Origin: Oehlia diaphana
Lineage: Eukaryota > Glomeromycota > Glomeromycetes > Glomerales > Glomeraceae
Reading direction: 5' to 3'
Length of the DNA stretch: 64,000 nucleotides
NCBI GenBank assembly: GCA_003833135.1
Contig: QZLH01000047.1
Span: forward strand, 94,512 to 158,511
A program made the position numbers and the translations under genes. The notes beneath the pieces were generated by a model. The model was not told the origin of the DNA, searched no databases, and saw only the letters and a list, made by a program, of their open reading frames with translations. How positions within the stretch are numbered: position 1 is the stretch's first letter; the number at the start of each line of letters is the position of its first letter. Shown piece by piece: positions 9,001 through 22,300 of this stretch.

Positions 9001-11974
9001 ATGATTTATCAAAAAGGTTTTCATTGCAATTTTTTTTAACTTTTATTGCCATCTTCAAAAAAGTTTATCCTACATAAATTATAATATAAAGAAATTAATT
9101 ATGCTGTTTATAAATTATATGTTGAATAATCTCTTTTTGTAATAGGGTTAGTCAAAGTCTTTAGAGCAAGTCCTTCTGATTATAATGTAAAAAAACCCTC
9201 TAAAGGTGAATATATAATTGTTTAAACTTTTTGTTGATATTTTATTGCTGTATCTCAATCTAGAAAGGTTAAAAGGTGAAATAATATCAGAAAATAGAGA
9301 TTCGAATTTGTAATTAATAAAGATATCAACATATGACGAGAGCTGCTAATTGAGTAATAATGACTTTCTTTTTTTCATTAGGATTAACTAAACCCACTTC
9401 TGGTAAAGACATAATAAATGAAGCCGTAGCACAAGAGCTACCTGGGAGCAGTTCGTGCGAAAGCCCAAAACAAGTGTCTTTTTCGAGTGAAGGTACAAAC
9501 ACCTCAATCTAGAAAGATATCAACATATGACGAGAGCTGCTAATTAAAAAATAATGACTTTTTTTTTTCATTAGAATCTCCTAGTAAAGACGTAATAAAT
9601 GAAGCTGTAACACAAGAGCTACCTGGGAGCAGTTCATGTGAGAGCCCAAAACAAGTGTCTTTTTCGAGTGAAGGTACAAACACCTCAATCTAGAAAGATA
9701 TCAACATATGACGACAGCTGCTAATTGAGTAATAATGACTCTTTTTTTATTAGGATTAACTGAATCCCCTTCTGGTGAAGACGTAATAAATGAAGCCGTA
9801 ACACAAGAGCTACCTGGGAGCAGTTCATGTGAGAGCCCAAAACAAGTGTCTTTTTCGAGTGAAGGTACAACACCTCAATCTAGAAATATATCAACGTATG
9901 ATGAAAGCTGCTAATTGAGTAATAATGACATTCTTTTTTCATTAGAATCTCCCAATAAAGACGTAATAAATGAAGCCGTAACACAAGAGCTACCTGGGAG
10001 TTCATGTGAGAGCCCAAAACAAGTGTCTTTTTCGAGTGAAGGTACAAAACACCTCAGTCTAGAAAGATATCAACATATGACGAGAGCTGCTAATTGAGTA
10101 ATAATGATTTATTTTATTAGGATTACCTAAACCTCCTGGTGAAGACTTAATAAATGAAGCCGTAACACAAGAGATACCTAGGAGCAGTTCATGTGAGAGC
10201 CCAAAACAAATGTCTTTTTCTAATGAAGGTACCTCAATCTAGAAAGATACCAAACATATGACGAGAGCTGCTAATTGAGTAATAATAATTTATTTTCTTT
10301 TTTGCATTAGGATTACCTGAATCTTCCGGTGAAGACGTAATACATGAAGATGTAACACAAGAGCTACCGTCTTTTTCGAATGAAGGCACAACAACACCTC
10401 AATCTAGAAAGATACCAACAAACATAATACATGAAGACGTAACACAAGAGCTACCGTCTTTTTCGAATGAAGGTAAAACAACACCTCAATATAGAAAGAT
10501 ACCAACATATGACGAGAGCTGCTAATTGAGTAATAATGATTTATTTCTTTTTTTCATTAGGATTACCTAAACCTCCTGGTGAAGACGTAATAAATGAAGA
10601 TGTAACACAAGAGCTACCGTCTTTTTCGAATGAAGGTAAAACAACACCTTAATCTAGAAAGATACCAACATATGACGAGAGCTGCTAATTGAGTAATAAT
10701 GATTTATTTCTTTTTTTTCATTAGGATTACCTAAACCTCCTGGTGAAGACGTAATAAATGAAGATGTAACACAAGAGCTACCGTCTTTTTCGAATGAAGG
10801 TAAAACAACACCTCAATCTAGAAAGATACCAACATATGAAGAGAGCTGCTAATTGTGTAATAATGATTTATTTTCTTTTTTTTTCATTAGGATTCATAAT
10901 TGAGTCTCCTGGTGAAGTCTTAATGCATGAAAACGTAACACAAGAGCTACCGACTTTTTCGAATGAAGGTAAAACAATACCTCAATCTAGAAAGATACCA
11001 ACATTATGAAGAGAGCTGCTAATTGGGTAATAATGATTTATTTTCTTTTTTTCATTAGGATTCATAATTGAGTCTCCTGGTGAAGTCTTAATGCATGAAA
11101 ACGTAACACAGGAGCTAATTTGGAGCAGTCCATACGAGGGCCCAAAACAAATGTCTTTTTCGAGTGAAAGTACAGCACCTGTGAACAAAAGTCTAAAACG
11201 AAAATTATCTTCTGAAACTTTTGAAAGCAAACCAAACCGATGCTGTTGGGATAACGAAGCGGACACGTGTCTATTATCATATCTAGAACAAAATAAAGAT
11301 AAATTATTAAAACTGAATAACCCTCATAGTAGTGTAAAAGAGGGACTATGGCATGGTGCCTCTGAGTGGATGTCCAACTTTGGCTTTAATTATTCATGGA
11401 CACAGTGTTACAATAGGTGGAAAAACAATAAGCAGCACTACACGGTAAGTTATTTTTTTCTTTTTTTTTTTAAAAAAAAATGAAAAGAAATATAAAATGA
11501 AACTTTTTTTGATCTCTGATTTTTATTTAGAGCGAGATCTTTCTATTAGAAAGAATTCCTGAGCCGGAAAAGAACACGACACGATGCAACTGGAGTTACG
11601 AGGCAAATATTTGTCTATTAAAATATTTGGAACGAAACAAAAAAAAAATTCGACAACTAAGCAACCCTCATAGCAACGTAAAAGAGATACTCTGGGGTGG
11701 TGCTTCTGACTGGATGCTCACCAATGGATACAACTATTCACAGAAACAGTGTTCCAATCGGTGGAAAAATGATAAGCAACAACATGCGGTAAGTTATTTG
11801 TTTTTTTTTAAAAAAAAGAAAAATGTATATTTATAAAAATGAAATTTTTTTGATTTCTGATGGGCCAATCGTTTTATTTAGAGGGGCATTTCTAATGATG
11901 GTCAGTACAAGGCCACCATAATAGAAAGCATTCTTGGAAAATGTTGCATGTCTTTACATTGCCAGGATGAGTGA
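9001..11974 (+). CDS. Myb/SANT-like (trihelix) DNA-binding protein with a tandem array of symmetric mini-exons
   Basis: Proposed exons: 9001-9016, 9146-9205, 9382-9492, 9575-9673, 9754-9864, 9946-10041, 10121-10228, 10311-10472, 10561-10635, 10725-10799, 10891-10968, 11059-11444, 11531-11788 and 11882-11974. They total 1,728 bases (575 aa) in one unbroken frame. The first exon (ATG at 9001, donor gttttc) is tentative; the others have clear acceptors and donors. The N-terminal third is about ten repeats of a 25-37 residue acidic unit with the core VTQELP and the end SFS(S/N)EG. Two DNA-binding-type domains follow. One is in exon 12 (C-W-DNEADTCLLSYLEQNK, LWHGASEWM, QCYNRWKNNKQ). The other is in exon 13 (C-NWSYEANICLLKYLERNK, LWGGASDWM, QCSNRWKNDKQ). 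Both have the trihelix/Myb_DNA-bind_4 pattern. A short tail ends at TGA 11972-11974. A nuclear DNA-binding role is inferred from the domains. Every array exon is phase 1-1, so copy number can change by splicing or recombination without frame loss. Confidence 0.7.
9318..11165 (+). repeat. Tandem exon-plus-intron repeat array, about ten units of 155-245 bp
   Basis: Each unit has three parts. First is a T-rich tract ending cattag (acceptor). Second is an exon of 75-162 bases. Third is an intron of 79-91 bases beginning gta(c/a)aa, with a conserved body 'cctcaatctagaaagata(t/c)caacatatgacgagagctgctaattgag'. The segment gctaat is a plausible branch point. Units 1-5 encode an extra block reading GSSSCESPKQ(V/M) that units 6-9 lack through an in-frame deletion. 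The last unit is fused to the first DNA-binding domain and keeps a diverged form of that block. Unit 6 (10311-10472) is a double unit formed by loss of an intron. All exon copies are open and multiples of three. Confidence 0.85.
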
Positions 11975-13744
11975 GGAAACAAGACCAATAGAATGATGCG
12001 TTGCCACAAAAATTTTTTTTTTGTAAAAATGGGAATTCTCTATTGTCCCTGGTAATGAAAAGGTCACGTGATTTTCGTGACGTTTTTTGATGGTACAGTT
12101 AACATGAACATGTTTTCATTTGTGAAGGGGTATTCGGATCATTCTCAAATTCCATGTCAGATTTTTATAAAATGAAAAATGCTTATAATAGTATGACAAT
12201 TTATTTTAGAAAAAGTTTTTTGCTGCAAAAATTTTTCTTTTATTTTATTCAAATATATTATGAGTTTCAATTGAATTTTCTTTTAAAAAAATGAGAATCA
12301 TCTACTGTATCATAATTATATTTATTAGAAATAATAAAACTGAAGTTTTGATGGTCAACAACTTTGATTTTATGAAGAGTAAATTATTAAATCAAAAATA
12401 AAAAACAGTTTCCATTTTTTTATTATGTAAATTTTTTCATCATCTATAATTAATTATTAAGTAAAAAAACTGAATGTTTTGATGATCATTTTATGAAAAG
12501 AGTAAATTATTAAATCAAAAATAGAAACCAGTTTCCATTTTTTTATTATGTGAATTTTTCAAGACAATTTCATCTTCACAAAAGAAAAAAAAATTAAGAT
12601 CAAAAAAAGTGATTCCTATTTTCATTTTAAAAAATTTTTTGAATATTCCAAGAAAACTTTATTTTTACAAAAAGAGAAAACAGGAAGAGAGAAAATACTT
12701 AGATTAAAAATGGAAAGTTAAATAATGTTAACTTCACCTAAATTAACAACATATAAATTGTTTTTTTGTTGAAAAAAAAAGAACGAAATTCGTATCGGCT
12801 GATTAGAAAATCAAGCCAATTAATATTTAAACTCAGTTGATGGTTCATTTGTCATTAGCATATAAAATTATGGGAGGGCTTTTCTGATCAGCTGATATGA
12901 ACGTTATACCTAGTACCACACCCTTAGCTAGTACCTACCCATTGTATGTTTATCGCTTAGAACCCTTTTAATTCTTCTTGACAAGCAGGCCGGAGCCTCA
13001 CCGCTTAAAGAACAGGAAGTGAGTTTCTACTTTGGTGGACTTTACGTTGTAATTAGTAGTTTAATACGATTGTTGCATTTAAAGCTTTATTATAACAGTC
13101 TTGGTGTACCGAATAGTACTGTTTTCGGGGTCAATTAAAATTTTTATTAGAAGTTACGAGTGACATAATTTTCGGCGATCGAATAATATTGGTTATATAT
13201 TGATGCTACGTATAAAATTAAATTAAATGTGCTACTGTAGTATATCGACAAGAAAGAAAAAAAAATACTGCATGATTTTTGAGAAAAAATAAATAACATT
13301 TAATTATTAAGTAAATAAAAAACAAAAAAGTTCGATAATTTTATATGATTTTTTTTAAAAGTTATTCTTTTTTTTTTACGATAATCGATTTTCTCTAAGG
13401 TCTTCCTCAAGGAAAATATAAAAATTCTTTCTAATTCATTTTGTCATTTGCTAAATTGCATTCAGTGAATATGGATCATTGTTTGAAGTTAAGTCAAATT
13501 GTCTTTTATGGTAACGAATTTTACCAATTTTACCATTACTTTTCACTTTAAATACTTTAAATAAAAAATCAGATCTGGCATCTGATAACTTCTAAAAGCT
13601 TTTTTGAAATTCTGATCCCATTTTTTTTATTTTTTATTTTTTATGATAACTGTAAGTTACAATTAATAAAAAACACAACATACTATATATATTTAAAAGA
13701 AAGGAAAAAATACTATAATGCTTATAATACTATATACTAGTGTC
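11975..13744. other. Intergenic, contains a local tandem duplication and the 3' flank of the channel cluster
   Basis: Bases 12337-12437 and 12465-12560 are diverged copies of one roughly 95-base segment (core 'gagtaaattattaaatcaaaaat'). From about 12960 the sequence matches the 3' flank of the next channel copy: 'cttttaattcttcttgacaa' begins at 12964 and recurs at about 18862. This marks the edge of the segmental duplication. No gene seen. Confidence 0.6.
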
Positions 13745-16700
13745 TACATTATTTTGTAAAATTTTATCAATTTTATTATTAAGTGAATCAATAATCATCA
13801 CCCGTACTTTCTTCATTACTTGAATTATCAACATCATAATCAGGTTTATTATAATTTAAAAATGAATTATCATTATTTTTCTCTTTAAATGATAATTCAG
13901 TTTAACCCATAATCTTTTCTAAGCCATCATATAATTTTTTATTTTCATAAGTTTTTACTAATTTCTCCCATGTATCATAACTTTTTAATTCATCTAAATT
14001 ATAAATATATTTTGGATCTGAAGGTGGAGAAAATTATATTTCATCTATCATTTCATAATCTGATATAAGTTTGGCACGATAATATAATAATGCAGCGCGT
14101 CCCTTTTCAAATGCTTCAGCATGTGCGGAACTGAGATTTTTTTTTTTTGTTTTTGAGATAAAATAATTAATTAAAAAAAAAAAATATTATTATTAATGTA
14201 AAAAAAGAACTAATTAACTTACCTTAAAAAGGCGATAAACATATTTTGTATGACAGTTATCAAGACTAAACTACCAATTAAAGTTAATGCTTCAACTGCC
14301 CAAAAATCCCAGATAGCTTCTTGTGGAAAAGAATCACGTAACCAAGCATATGTTGAAAGAAATGATATACCAAAGTCTTTACTTGGGTTATCTTGTTTTC
14401 GATCAAAATCTTGCAGAGATGTTCCGATCACATCACCCAGCTTGACTTCTTGGACGTGATATCAAGAAGATCTGAAAAATCTGTACGTTGTAATAAGAGT
14501 AAAAACACGTGAGAGAACGCAAGGATAACCAATAACATGAAAACAACAAATAAATATGTCTTTTTTATAATATTTGCTATAAAGTAAATATATAACGCAG
14601 GTTCTTAAAAATAATAATTATGATTAAATGAGATTATTAATTTTGACAATAAAACCGACTTATGAATATATCGTTATTTACCTAAAAACAATCGAAGATG
14701 TAGGATCTAATTTTATTAAAAAAAAAAAAAAAATTTTTTTAGTCAAAATGATTAAAAAGTAAAGATATTAATTCGTGAATACTTACGAAATCAAACCAAA
14801 GCAACAAAATTGTAAAAGAGAGACCAGCAGTTATGTTTGATGTAGCTACAACATCAGCAAAATGCATTTGATAATTTAAAGCTAGGAGTAACATAAACTG
14901 ATACCAAAACTAACGATATAAGCACTGAAGCTAAATCTATAAAATTAAAGGAATCTAGATAATATCTCCAACATGTCGAAGCTGTATACATTATACCAAG
15001 AATAAATAAACACCAGAATAATAAAATAGAATAAAAAGGAAAACTAAAAGGTTATATAAATGCCCAGTTGCTTCAACATGACCTAAACCAAAGCTGCAAA
15101 ACAAGCTGCAAATAAAATATATCTAAAAAAATTTCCAAGGAAATAATTTCTTGTTGGACCCACTTATAATTAATTGCAGCTGCCATTGTTGGATTATCAA
15201 ATATATCATCCTCGTTTCTAACAATCTGAACAAGTGGACTATTAAGTTTTATATCACTTAAAAATCTCCGAGGAAAGAATACATATTGAAGACTTTTAAT
15301 AAAAATGTCTTATGTCTCAGTTTTTCTCTCTTACGAACGGTAAAATTAAGTAATGGGATTATTTTTACCGTTGGAGAAAGATTCTCTGTACTCGAGAATA
15401 ATTCACATTAAGTTCTTTAAAACGTAAACTAATTGATTTTTGTGTTTCGTCTTTCGTTGAAATAAGTTTTGTGTTTGGATTAAATGCTATAAATTCTTGT
15501 GATGCTTTTACAATAACTTCAATTCTTTGGGTATGATACTGTATCTTCATATTCTATCATTTTAGATATCTTAATACCTGAGATACATCTTTTAAAAAAT
15601 AATCCTTTGGCATAACTTGCTATTTAAAGAAATATTTATATATATATTAAAAACAATAATACTAATTAATGAAAAGAAAATAAAAATAAAAAGATACAAA
15701 CTTAAATTATATCTATAAAAATCTGGTAACGCTTCCGAAACGGTAGATAACCAACCGATGTGTTTGTGCATTAATCGCCAAATATTTGGTTTATTTTTAA
15801 TAAATCTCCAAATGATGTAAGATATACGATCTTTCATATCCTCAAATACATGTTGTTTCTTCGATAATCAAAAGCATCACAAGCATGTATTATTGGAGTC
15901 ACATGATTATCACTATATGGCCATTTAACTTCAAAGAATTCATTATCTTTTAATTCGTCCCATCTAACCTTAATATAAAAAGATCTATCTCCAATATATA
16001 ATTCATCAACTTAACGCACATTTTTCTTCTCTATTCTCTTTGGCATTATTGGCCCAAATATATTCAAGTTCTACCTTTTTATTTCCAGCAATTTTACGCC
16101 ACACTTGAATGGTACTTCTTCCGATAAACAATTGCGTATTTTCTTCTTTATCAAGAAATACAGAAGTTCGATCATAAACATCTATCACCCATGGCTCTTT
16201 ACTTACAAGTGGTTTTGTTTTATTTTGTGAATATAGTGAATATATCTTATGCTCATTTTTAGACTTAGAACATGACATTTTTCTAGGCGACTCTACTAAT
16301 TTACTGTTATCATTATGAATAACTATGCTATGAATTTCTTTACCTTCTTCAGGATCACAATTATTAATTAAACGATCAAATACTGAAGAAATATTTCCAT
16401 AAGTATCTACAGTAATGAGTTTTCCAGGAATTCTTGCAATAGAAGAAATATTTTCTTCATCTTCCAGATTTAACATGATTATTTGTACTAAATAAGTTCC
16501 AATATAAAATTTGATATTTCGATTTCGATTTTTGAACTATTACTATTATAGTTTTATCATTATTAATAAAATCACAAAATAATATTTTGACACCTTTTCC
16601 AAAATCTTCAGAAGCTATTTCTAGACCATTTTCTACAAGGAAAAGAAACAACTTTCCAAAACCGAACGAAAAAGCGATAATTTTTTCATCATTTGATCTT

Positions 16701-17862
16701 GCAAATATAGGAGTACCGAATTTTCTTAATGACTTTCTTACATGTGACTTTCTTACATGTAAATTAAAGAATTGTTTCATTTCCATAGTTCTTAAATCAT
16801 ATAATTGTAAAACTTGAGTACCTCCTTTATATTGTTCAATAAAAAAATAATGATCAAAAATACTATTAAATAATCTTGTTATACATGATTTCCTTTTATA
16901 TAAAGTATTTAAATCATCTTGAAGCCTTTTTGGATAATAAAATTGTTTCATTCTTTTACCACTTAAATCATGAGTAAACTTTTTTCTAAAAATTCCTTTT
17001 ACGTTAAGGTGAGAAAATAAATATAATTCTTTTTATCATTATGAACGAAAATAACGATTCCACCAGGTAAATCACTACATATTCGTTCAGGTTTTGAATT
17101 TTGATTTAATTTTACTTTATAAATAACAGTATTTCCCTCATCAACAGTAGCATCAGTAGTAACAATTTCAACCGGTTCAAGTTCTTTCTCTTCAAACTCA
17201 TTAGAATTATTATTAGTAAGATTTTCCTTCTTGCCAGGACTTGTCGTATCAGATTTTGTAACACGAGATACGGCCACCAAGACTTCTTTTTCGTTTTCGT
17301 TTGGAGTATTTGTAACTGAATTCGAAATTGCTATTGTCCATTTTGGATAATCATTTTGAGATTCTTCATTTTTAAATACGGATCTAACGTCATAAGATTC
17401 TTTTTCGTAAGAATCATTTATATTTTTTCAGGAATAATTTTAAAATTCGAGTTTATCTGCCAATGAAAAAAAAAAATTAATTTGCGAGAATGATTTTCCA
17501 ACACTAAAATATATTTTTAACTTACTTTGATCAAACATAAGAACGTTCTCACCATCCGGACTAATAGATACATGACAATTAGATTTTTTAGAATATCTAT
17601 TAGTATTTCTTTGAACTTAAGATTTTCGGTAAATTATTGTTCGATTTTTCAACTAATAATGTAGTAATATAATTATATACAATACTTACGTGAATGAATA
17701 TTCCTCCAATTAAATCTGATTTCTTGTATACTACAAATAAAATGATGGAGAATGAGAAAGAAAATTAAATGAGTCAATACGTAACGATAACAAATGATGT
17801 TTACCTTCTGAGGCAGAAATAGTTAAGATTGTTGAAGGAGTTTCCTCCTTATAAACATTTTT
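13745..17862 (-). pseudogene. First copy of the beta-propeller/TRP-like channel gene, broken
   Basis: The copy is collinear over its whole length with the intact copies at 19318-24342 and 26156-31527. It is interrupted by several independent lesions. The start region near 17855 is rearranged after the ATG. There is a frameshift near 17020, in the stretch after IVIFVHND. A deletion of about 19 bases near 16475 removes the KIKFVM-equivalent residues. A 2-base loss near 16014 ends the frame after KCALS. Multiple shifts occur in the membrane region (about 14870-15300), and the frame stops near 14450. Splice sites, including that of the 25-base micro-exon (about 14694-14718), are still recognisable, so decay is moderate. 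The parent family's role is described under the intact copies. Confidence 0.85.
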
Positions 17863-19317
17863 TATATAAGGATGTAATATATGTACGTATTTTTTTTTTT
17901 TTTAATGAAGAATCAGATATACTGTATTTTTTTTTTACGAGATATTTTTTACAAGTTTTTTAACGAAATGATAGTTTTATTACAAGTATTTATAAGAAAT
18001 TATTTTTACTAATTTCTTTTAATGAAATAAAAATATGCAGTAAACATGCATGTAGTAAAAAACATTTTTCAAATTTATTATTATCAAAACTTTTATTACA
18101 AACACAATAAATTATTAGGAAATTATTATTCATGACATGATATTTTGCATATCTTTAGAGTTATCGTTTCGAGATTGCATTTTTTTTTGTGCTTCAAATT
18201 GAGAAGGAAAACAATAATATGCAGTAAAATGTAGTGAAATAAACTATCCTTTAAGGGTCAGTTAAAATAACTATAGTAACATGATCTTCCGAATAATTTT
18301 CCTTTCTAAAAAATCATCTTTTTTGGTAATTTATATTACCTCAAATTCAGTGAATGTGCGCTCCGCACATGACCTTGAAATTCGCGGTTCAAATATATAT
18401 ATAAATATAAAAATGAGTCGATTCTGGAACCGATCTTAAATTTAAAGGCTCTTGGGCCCACACCAACTATCATTTAAAGGCCAATCAAAACTTTTCTGAT
18501 TGATCATCATCACATGCTCTACTTGTGTCTTAGATTTGATGCACGTAGCTCATATTTTTATTTATTAGAGAACCGAATTAGAACCGACAAACCGATTTTC
18601 ATCCCTACTCACAAACAATGGCATATTGATTTTCGGATTTCTTAATAGTAGCGCACATTATTCAATTTGCTTAGTAATATGGCAAAGTATATGGCGCACT
18701 AAAAAAACTGGATTAATTAATTAATTGGTAAAGATAATTTAACTAAATCTTAAATGTTTTTATGTCCAAATAATTAATTCATTTCGCTTGGTTTTATTTG
18801 ATCGATTACATATGATCAATTAAATGTAATTAATTTTCGATCGCGATTGTTTCTTTTGGTACCCTTTTAATTCTTCTTGACAAGCAGGCCAAAGCCTCAC
18901 CGTTTAATGAGATTTTACGATAATATTGTGTAGTACGATTTTTGTATGTAAAGTTTTATTGTAACGGTTTTGCATAAAAATTCTTTATAATCCATTTTGT
19001 CATTTTTTGAATTGTATTTAGTGAATATGGGCCGTTGTTTGAGGTTAAATCATGTCCATCTTTTGAGGTAGCAAATTTTATCATTACTTTTCACTCCACG
19101 ATCGAATTTAGTTTAATCGGCTTTCAATCGGACCTGACCTGATGATAACTTATAAAAACTTTTACATTATTATTAATTTAACAAGAAAATTCTAACTACC
19201 ATTTTTTTTATTAATAACAACTAATACAAGATACAATTAATACTGTACTGTACATATACTATATATTGTCCAAAAAAAAAAAATACCGTAATAATGTAAT
19301 TCTAAATTACCAATTCA
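17863..19317. other. Spacer between channel copies 1 and 2
   Basis: The sequence just upstream of copy 1 (17863-18250) resembles the upstream flanks of copies 2 and 3, with shared 'acgagtatttattacaag'-like and 'gaacgataac'-like stretches. From about 18858 it becomes the 3' flank of copy 2. No independent gene seen. Confidence 0.5.
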
Positions 19318-22300
19318 TTATTGTCTTAATATTTCGTAAATTTCATTAATTTTGCAATTCATTGAACGAATAACATCATCCGCATTATTTTCGTCTTCAT
19401 CACCATCATTTTCATAATGATCTTTATCCAAATTTTTATCACTTCTTGAAATATTATCATCATCAATAATTTCACCATTAATATTTTCGCGTTTGTTAAC
19501 AGGTTTTTTATAATTCAAAAGTGAATTCTCATCACCATCCCCTTTAAAAAATAATTTAGTTTTAATCATCTTACTTTCTAAATCCTCATAAAATTTCTTT
19601 AATTTACGTTTTTTTACTATTCCTTCCCATGTATCATAACTTTTTGATTTACCTAAATAATAAATATATTTTGGATCTGAAGGTGAAGTAAAAAAATGTA
19701 TTTCATCTAAAGCTTCATAATCTGATATAAGTTCGGCACGATATCTTAATAATGCAACACGTCCCTTTTCAAATGCTTCAGCATATACATTCCTGGAATG
19801 TTTTAAAAAATGAATTAATTAAAAATAAAAAAAAAGTATAAGAATAAAAATAAATTTAACTTACCATATAAAGGCGATAAATATATTTTGTACGACAGTT
19901 ATTAAGAAAAGACTACCAATCAAAGTTAATGCTTCAACTGCCCAAAAATTCCAGGTAGCTTGTTGTGGATAAGAACCACGTAACCAAGCATATGTTGAAA
20001 GGAATGATGTACCAAAATCTTTACTTGGATTATCAAGTTTTCGATTAAAATCTTGTACAATAGATGTGCCGACCGTTTCACTCGCACTATTTTGTATAGT
20101 ATAACTTGAAGTCTTGGGAGAAATATCATCAAGATCGGAAAAGTCCGTATGTTGTAATAAGAGTAAAAACACGTGAGAAAGCGCAAGGACAACTAATAAC
20201 ATGAAAAAGACGAATAAATATGTCCTTTTTATAATATTTAATATAATGTAAATAAATTTCGCAGGTTCTAAAAAATAATAATTATAATTATAAGGAATTA
20301 TTACTTTGACAATAAAAGCCGATTTATAAATATATATATAATTATTTACCTGAAAACAATCGAAGATATAGGATCTAATTTTTTTTTAAAAAAAAGATTT
20401 TTTTTTTTAATCAGAATGATTAAAAAGAAAGAAATTAATTTATGAATACTTACGAATTCAAACCAAAGTAATAACATTGTAAAAGAGAAACCAGCAGTTA
20501 TGTTTGATGTAGCTACAACATCAGCAAATGCATTTTTTATTTTAAAGCTAGGAGCAATATAAACTGATACCATAGCTGTCGAAATAACAACTGAAGCTAA
20601 ATCTACAAAATTAAAGAAATCCACATAATGTCTCCAACCATGATGTTGAAACTGCCTATATTCTACCAAGAATAAGTAAATACCAGAATAATAAAATAGT
20701 ATAAAAAGGAAAACTAAAAAGTTGCGTAAATGTCCTGTTGTTTCAACATGACCTAAATAACATCCTACCAACGAAGCAAAACAAGCTGCGAATAAAATAT
20801 ATATAAAAAAAACTCTAAGGAAATAATTTCTTGTTGGAACCCACTTATAATTAATTGCAGCTTCCATCGCTGGATTATCAAATATATCATCATCTTTTTC
20901 GTTTCTAACAATCTGAACAAGTGGACTAAGTTCTATATTCTTCAAATATCCCCGAGGAATGAATGCAGCTTGAAAGACTTTTGATAAAAATATCCTATTT
21001 TTCTGTTTATCATATCTCTTGCAGACGGTAAAATTGCGTAATGGGATTATTTTTACCGTTGGAGAAAGATTCTCTGTATTTGAGAATATATTCACATATA
21101 GTTTTTTTAAACGTAAACTAATTGATTTTTGTTTTTCGTCTTTTGTTGAAATAAGTTTCGTGTTTGGATTAAATGCTATAAGTTCTTGTGATTCTTTTAC
21201 AGTAGCTTCAATTTCTTTGGGTGTGATATCTGTATAATCGATCATGTTAGATATCTCAACGCCTGAGATACATCTTTTATAAAATATTTCTTTAACAAAG
21301 CTTTCTATTAAACAAAAAAAAAAAAAAAATTTGGAAACTATAATACTAGTTAATGAAAAAGGAAATAAAGAACAAAAAGATACAAACTTAGATTACAATT
21401 GTTACTTAAATCTGGTAACGCTTCCGAAACAGTAGATAGCCAACCGATGTGTTTAAGTGAGTTTTCCGTGTAGTATTCAAGTAAATAAGCGACAATTAAA
21501 GATCTACGGTTACACTCAAGACCTATTTAATTTTAACTTGTGTTTAAAGAAATGTATTGTATATTATATATTTATTAAATAAATTACCTCCTTTACATAA
21601 ACGGATCGCGATTTGTAAATCACTTGAATTGTTTATTCTCAATTTTTTCGTCTCTTCCTTATCTTTAATAGCTTCCTCTTTAAACTTTTTTTCGTCTTCA
21701 TTTTCCCATCGATTTATTCTAGGAATATGCAAATTCCAATTCTTATCTTTTCCATCTCCAAATAAAATGTATTTAATCAAAGTATTTGAACCTCCAATTA
21801 TAATTTTTGCCATAATATCAAAACGTACATCCATTAATCGCCAAATATTTGGTTTATTTTTAATAAATCTCCAAATGATGTAAGATATACGATCTTTCAT
21901 ATCCACGAATTCATGCCGCTTTTTATGTCCAACCAATTTGTTTCTTCGATAATTTAAATGTAAAAGAGCATCACAAGCATGTATTATTGGAGTCACATGA
22001 TTATCACTATATGGCCATTTAACTTCAAAGAATTCATTCTCCTTTAATTCGTCCCATCTAACCTTAATATAAAAGGATCTATCTCCAATATACAATTTAT
22101 CAACTTTTAACGCACAAATTTCTTCCCTATTCGCTTTGACATTATTGGTCCAAATATATTCAAGTTCCATTTTATTATTTATTTTATTTCCGGTAATTTT
22201 ACGCCACACTTGAATGGTACTTCTTCCGATAAACAATTGCGTAGTTTCTTCTTTATCAATAAATACAGAAGTTCGATCAAAACTATCTATCACCCATGGC

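Noticed and set aside
9382..11058. CRISPR-like array (regularly spaced repeats)
   Set aside because: Both the repeated exon and the spacer are conserved, units are 155-245 bases, and each has eukaryotic splice sites and an open frame. This is an exon array, not CRISPR.
10982..11280. Minus-strand open frames of 72-94 codons
   Set aside because: They lie antisense to the array and DNA-binding exons and have no domain. They are shadows of the coding strand.
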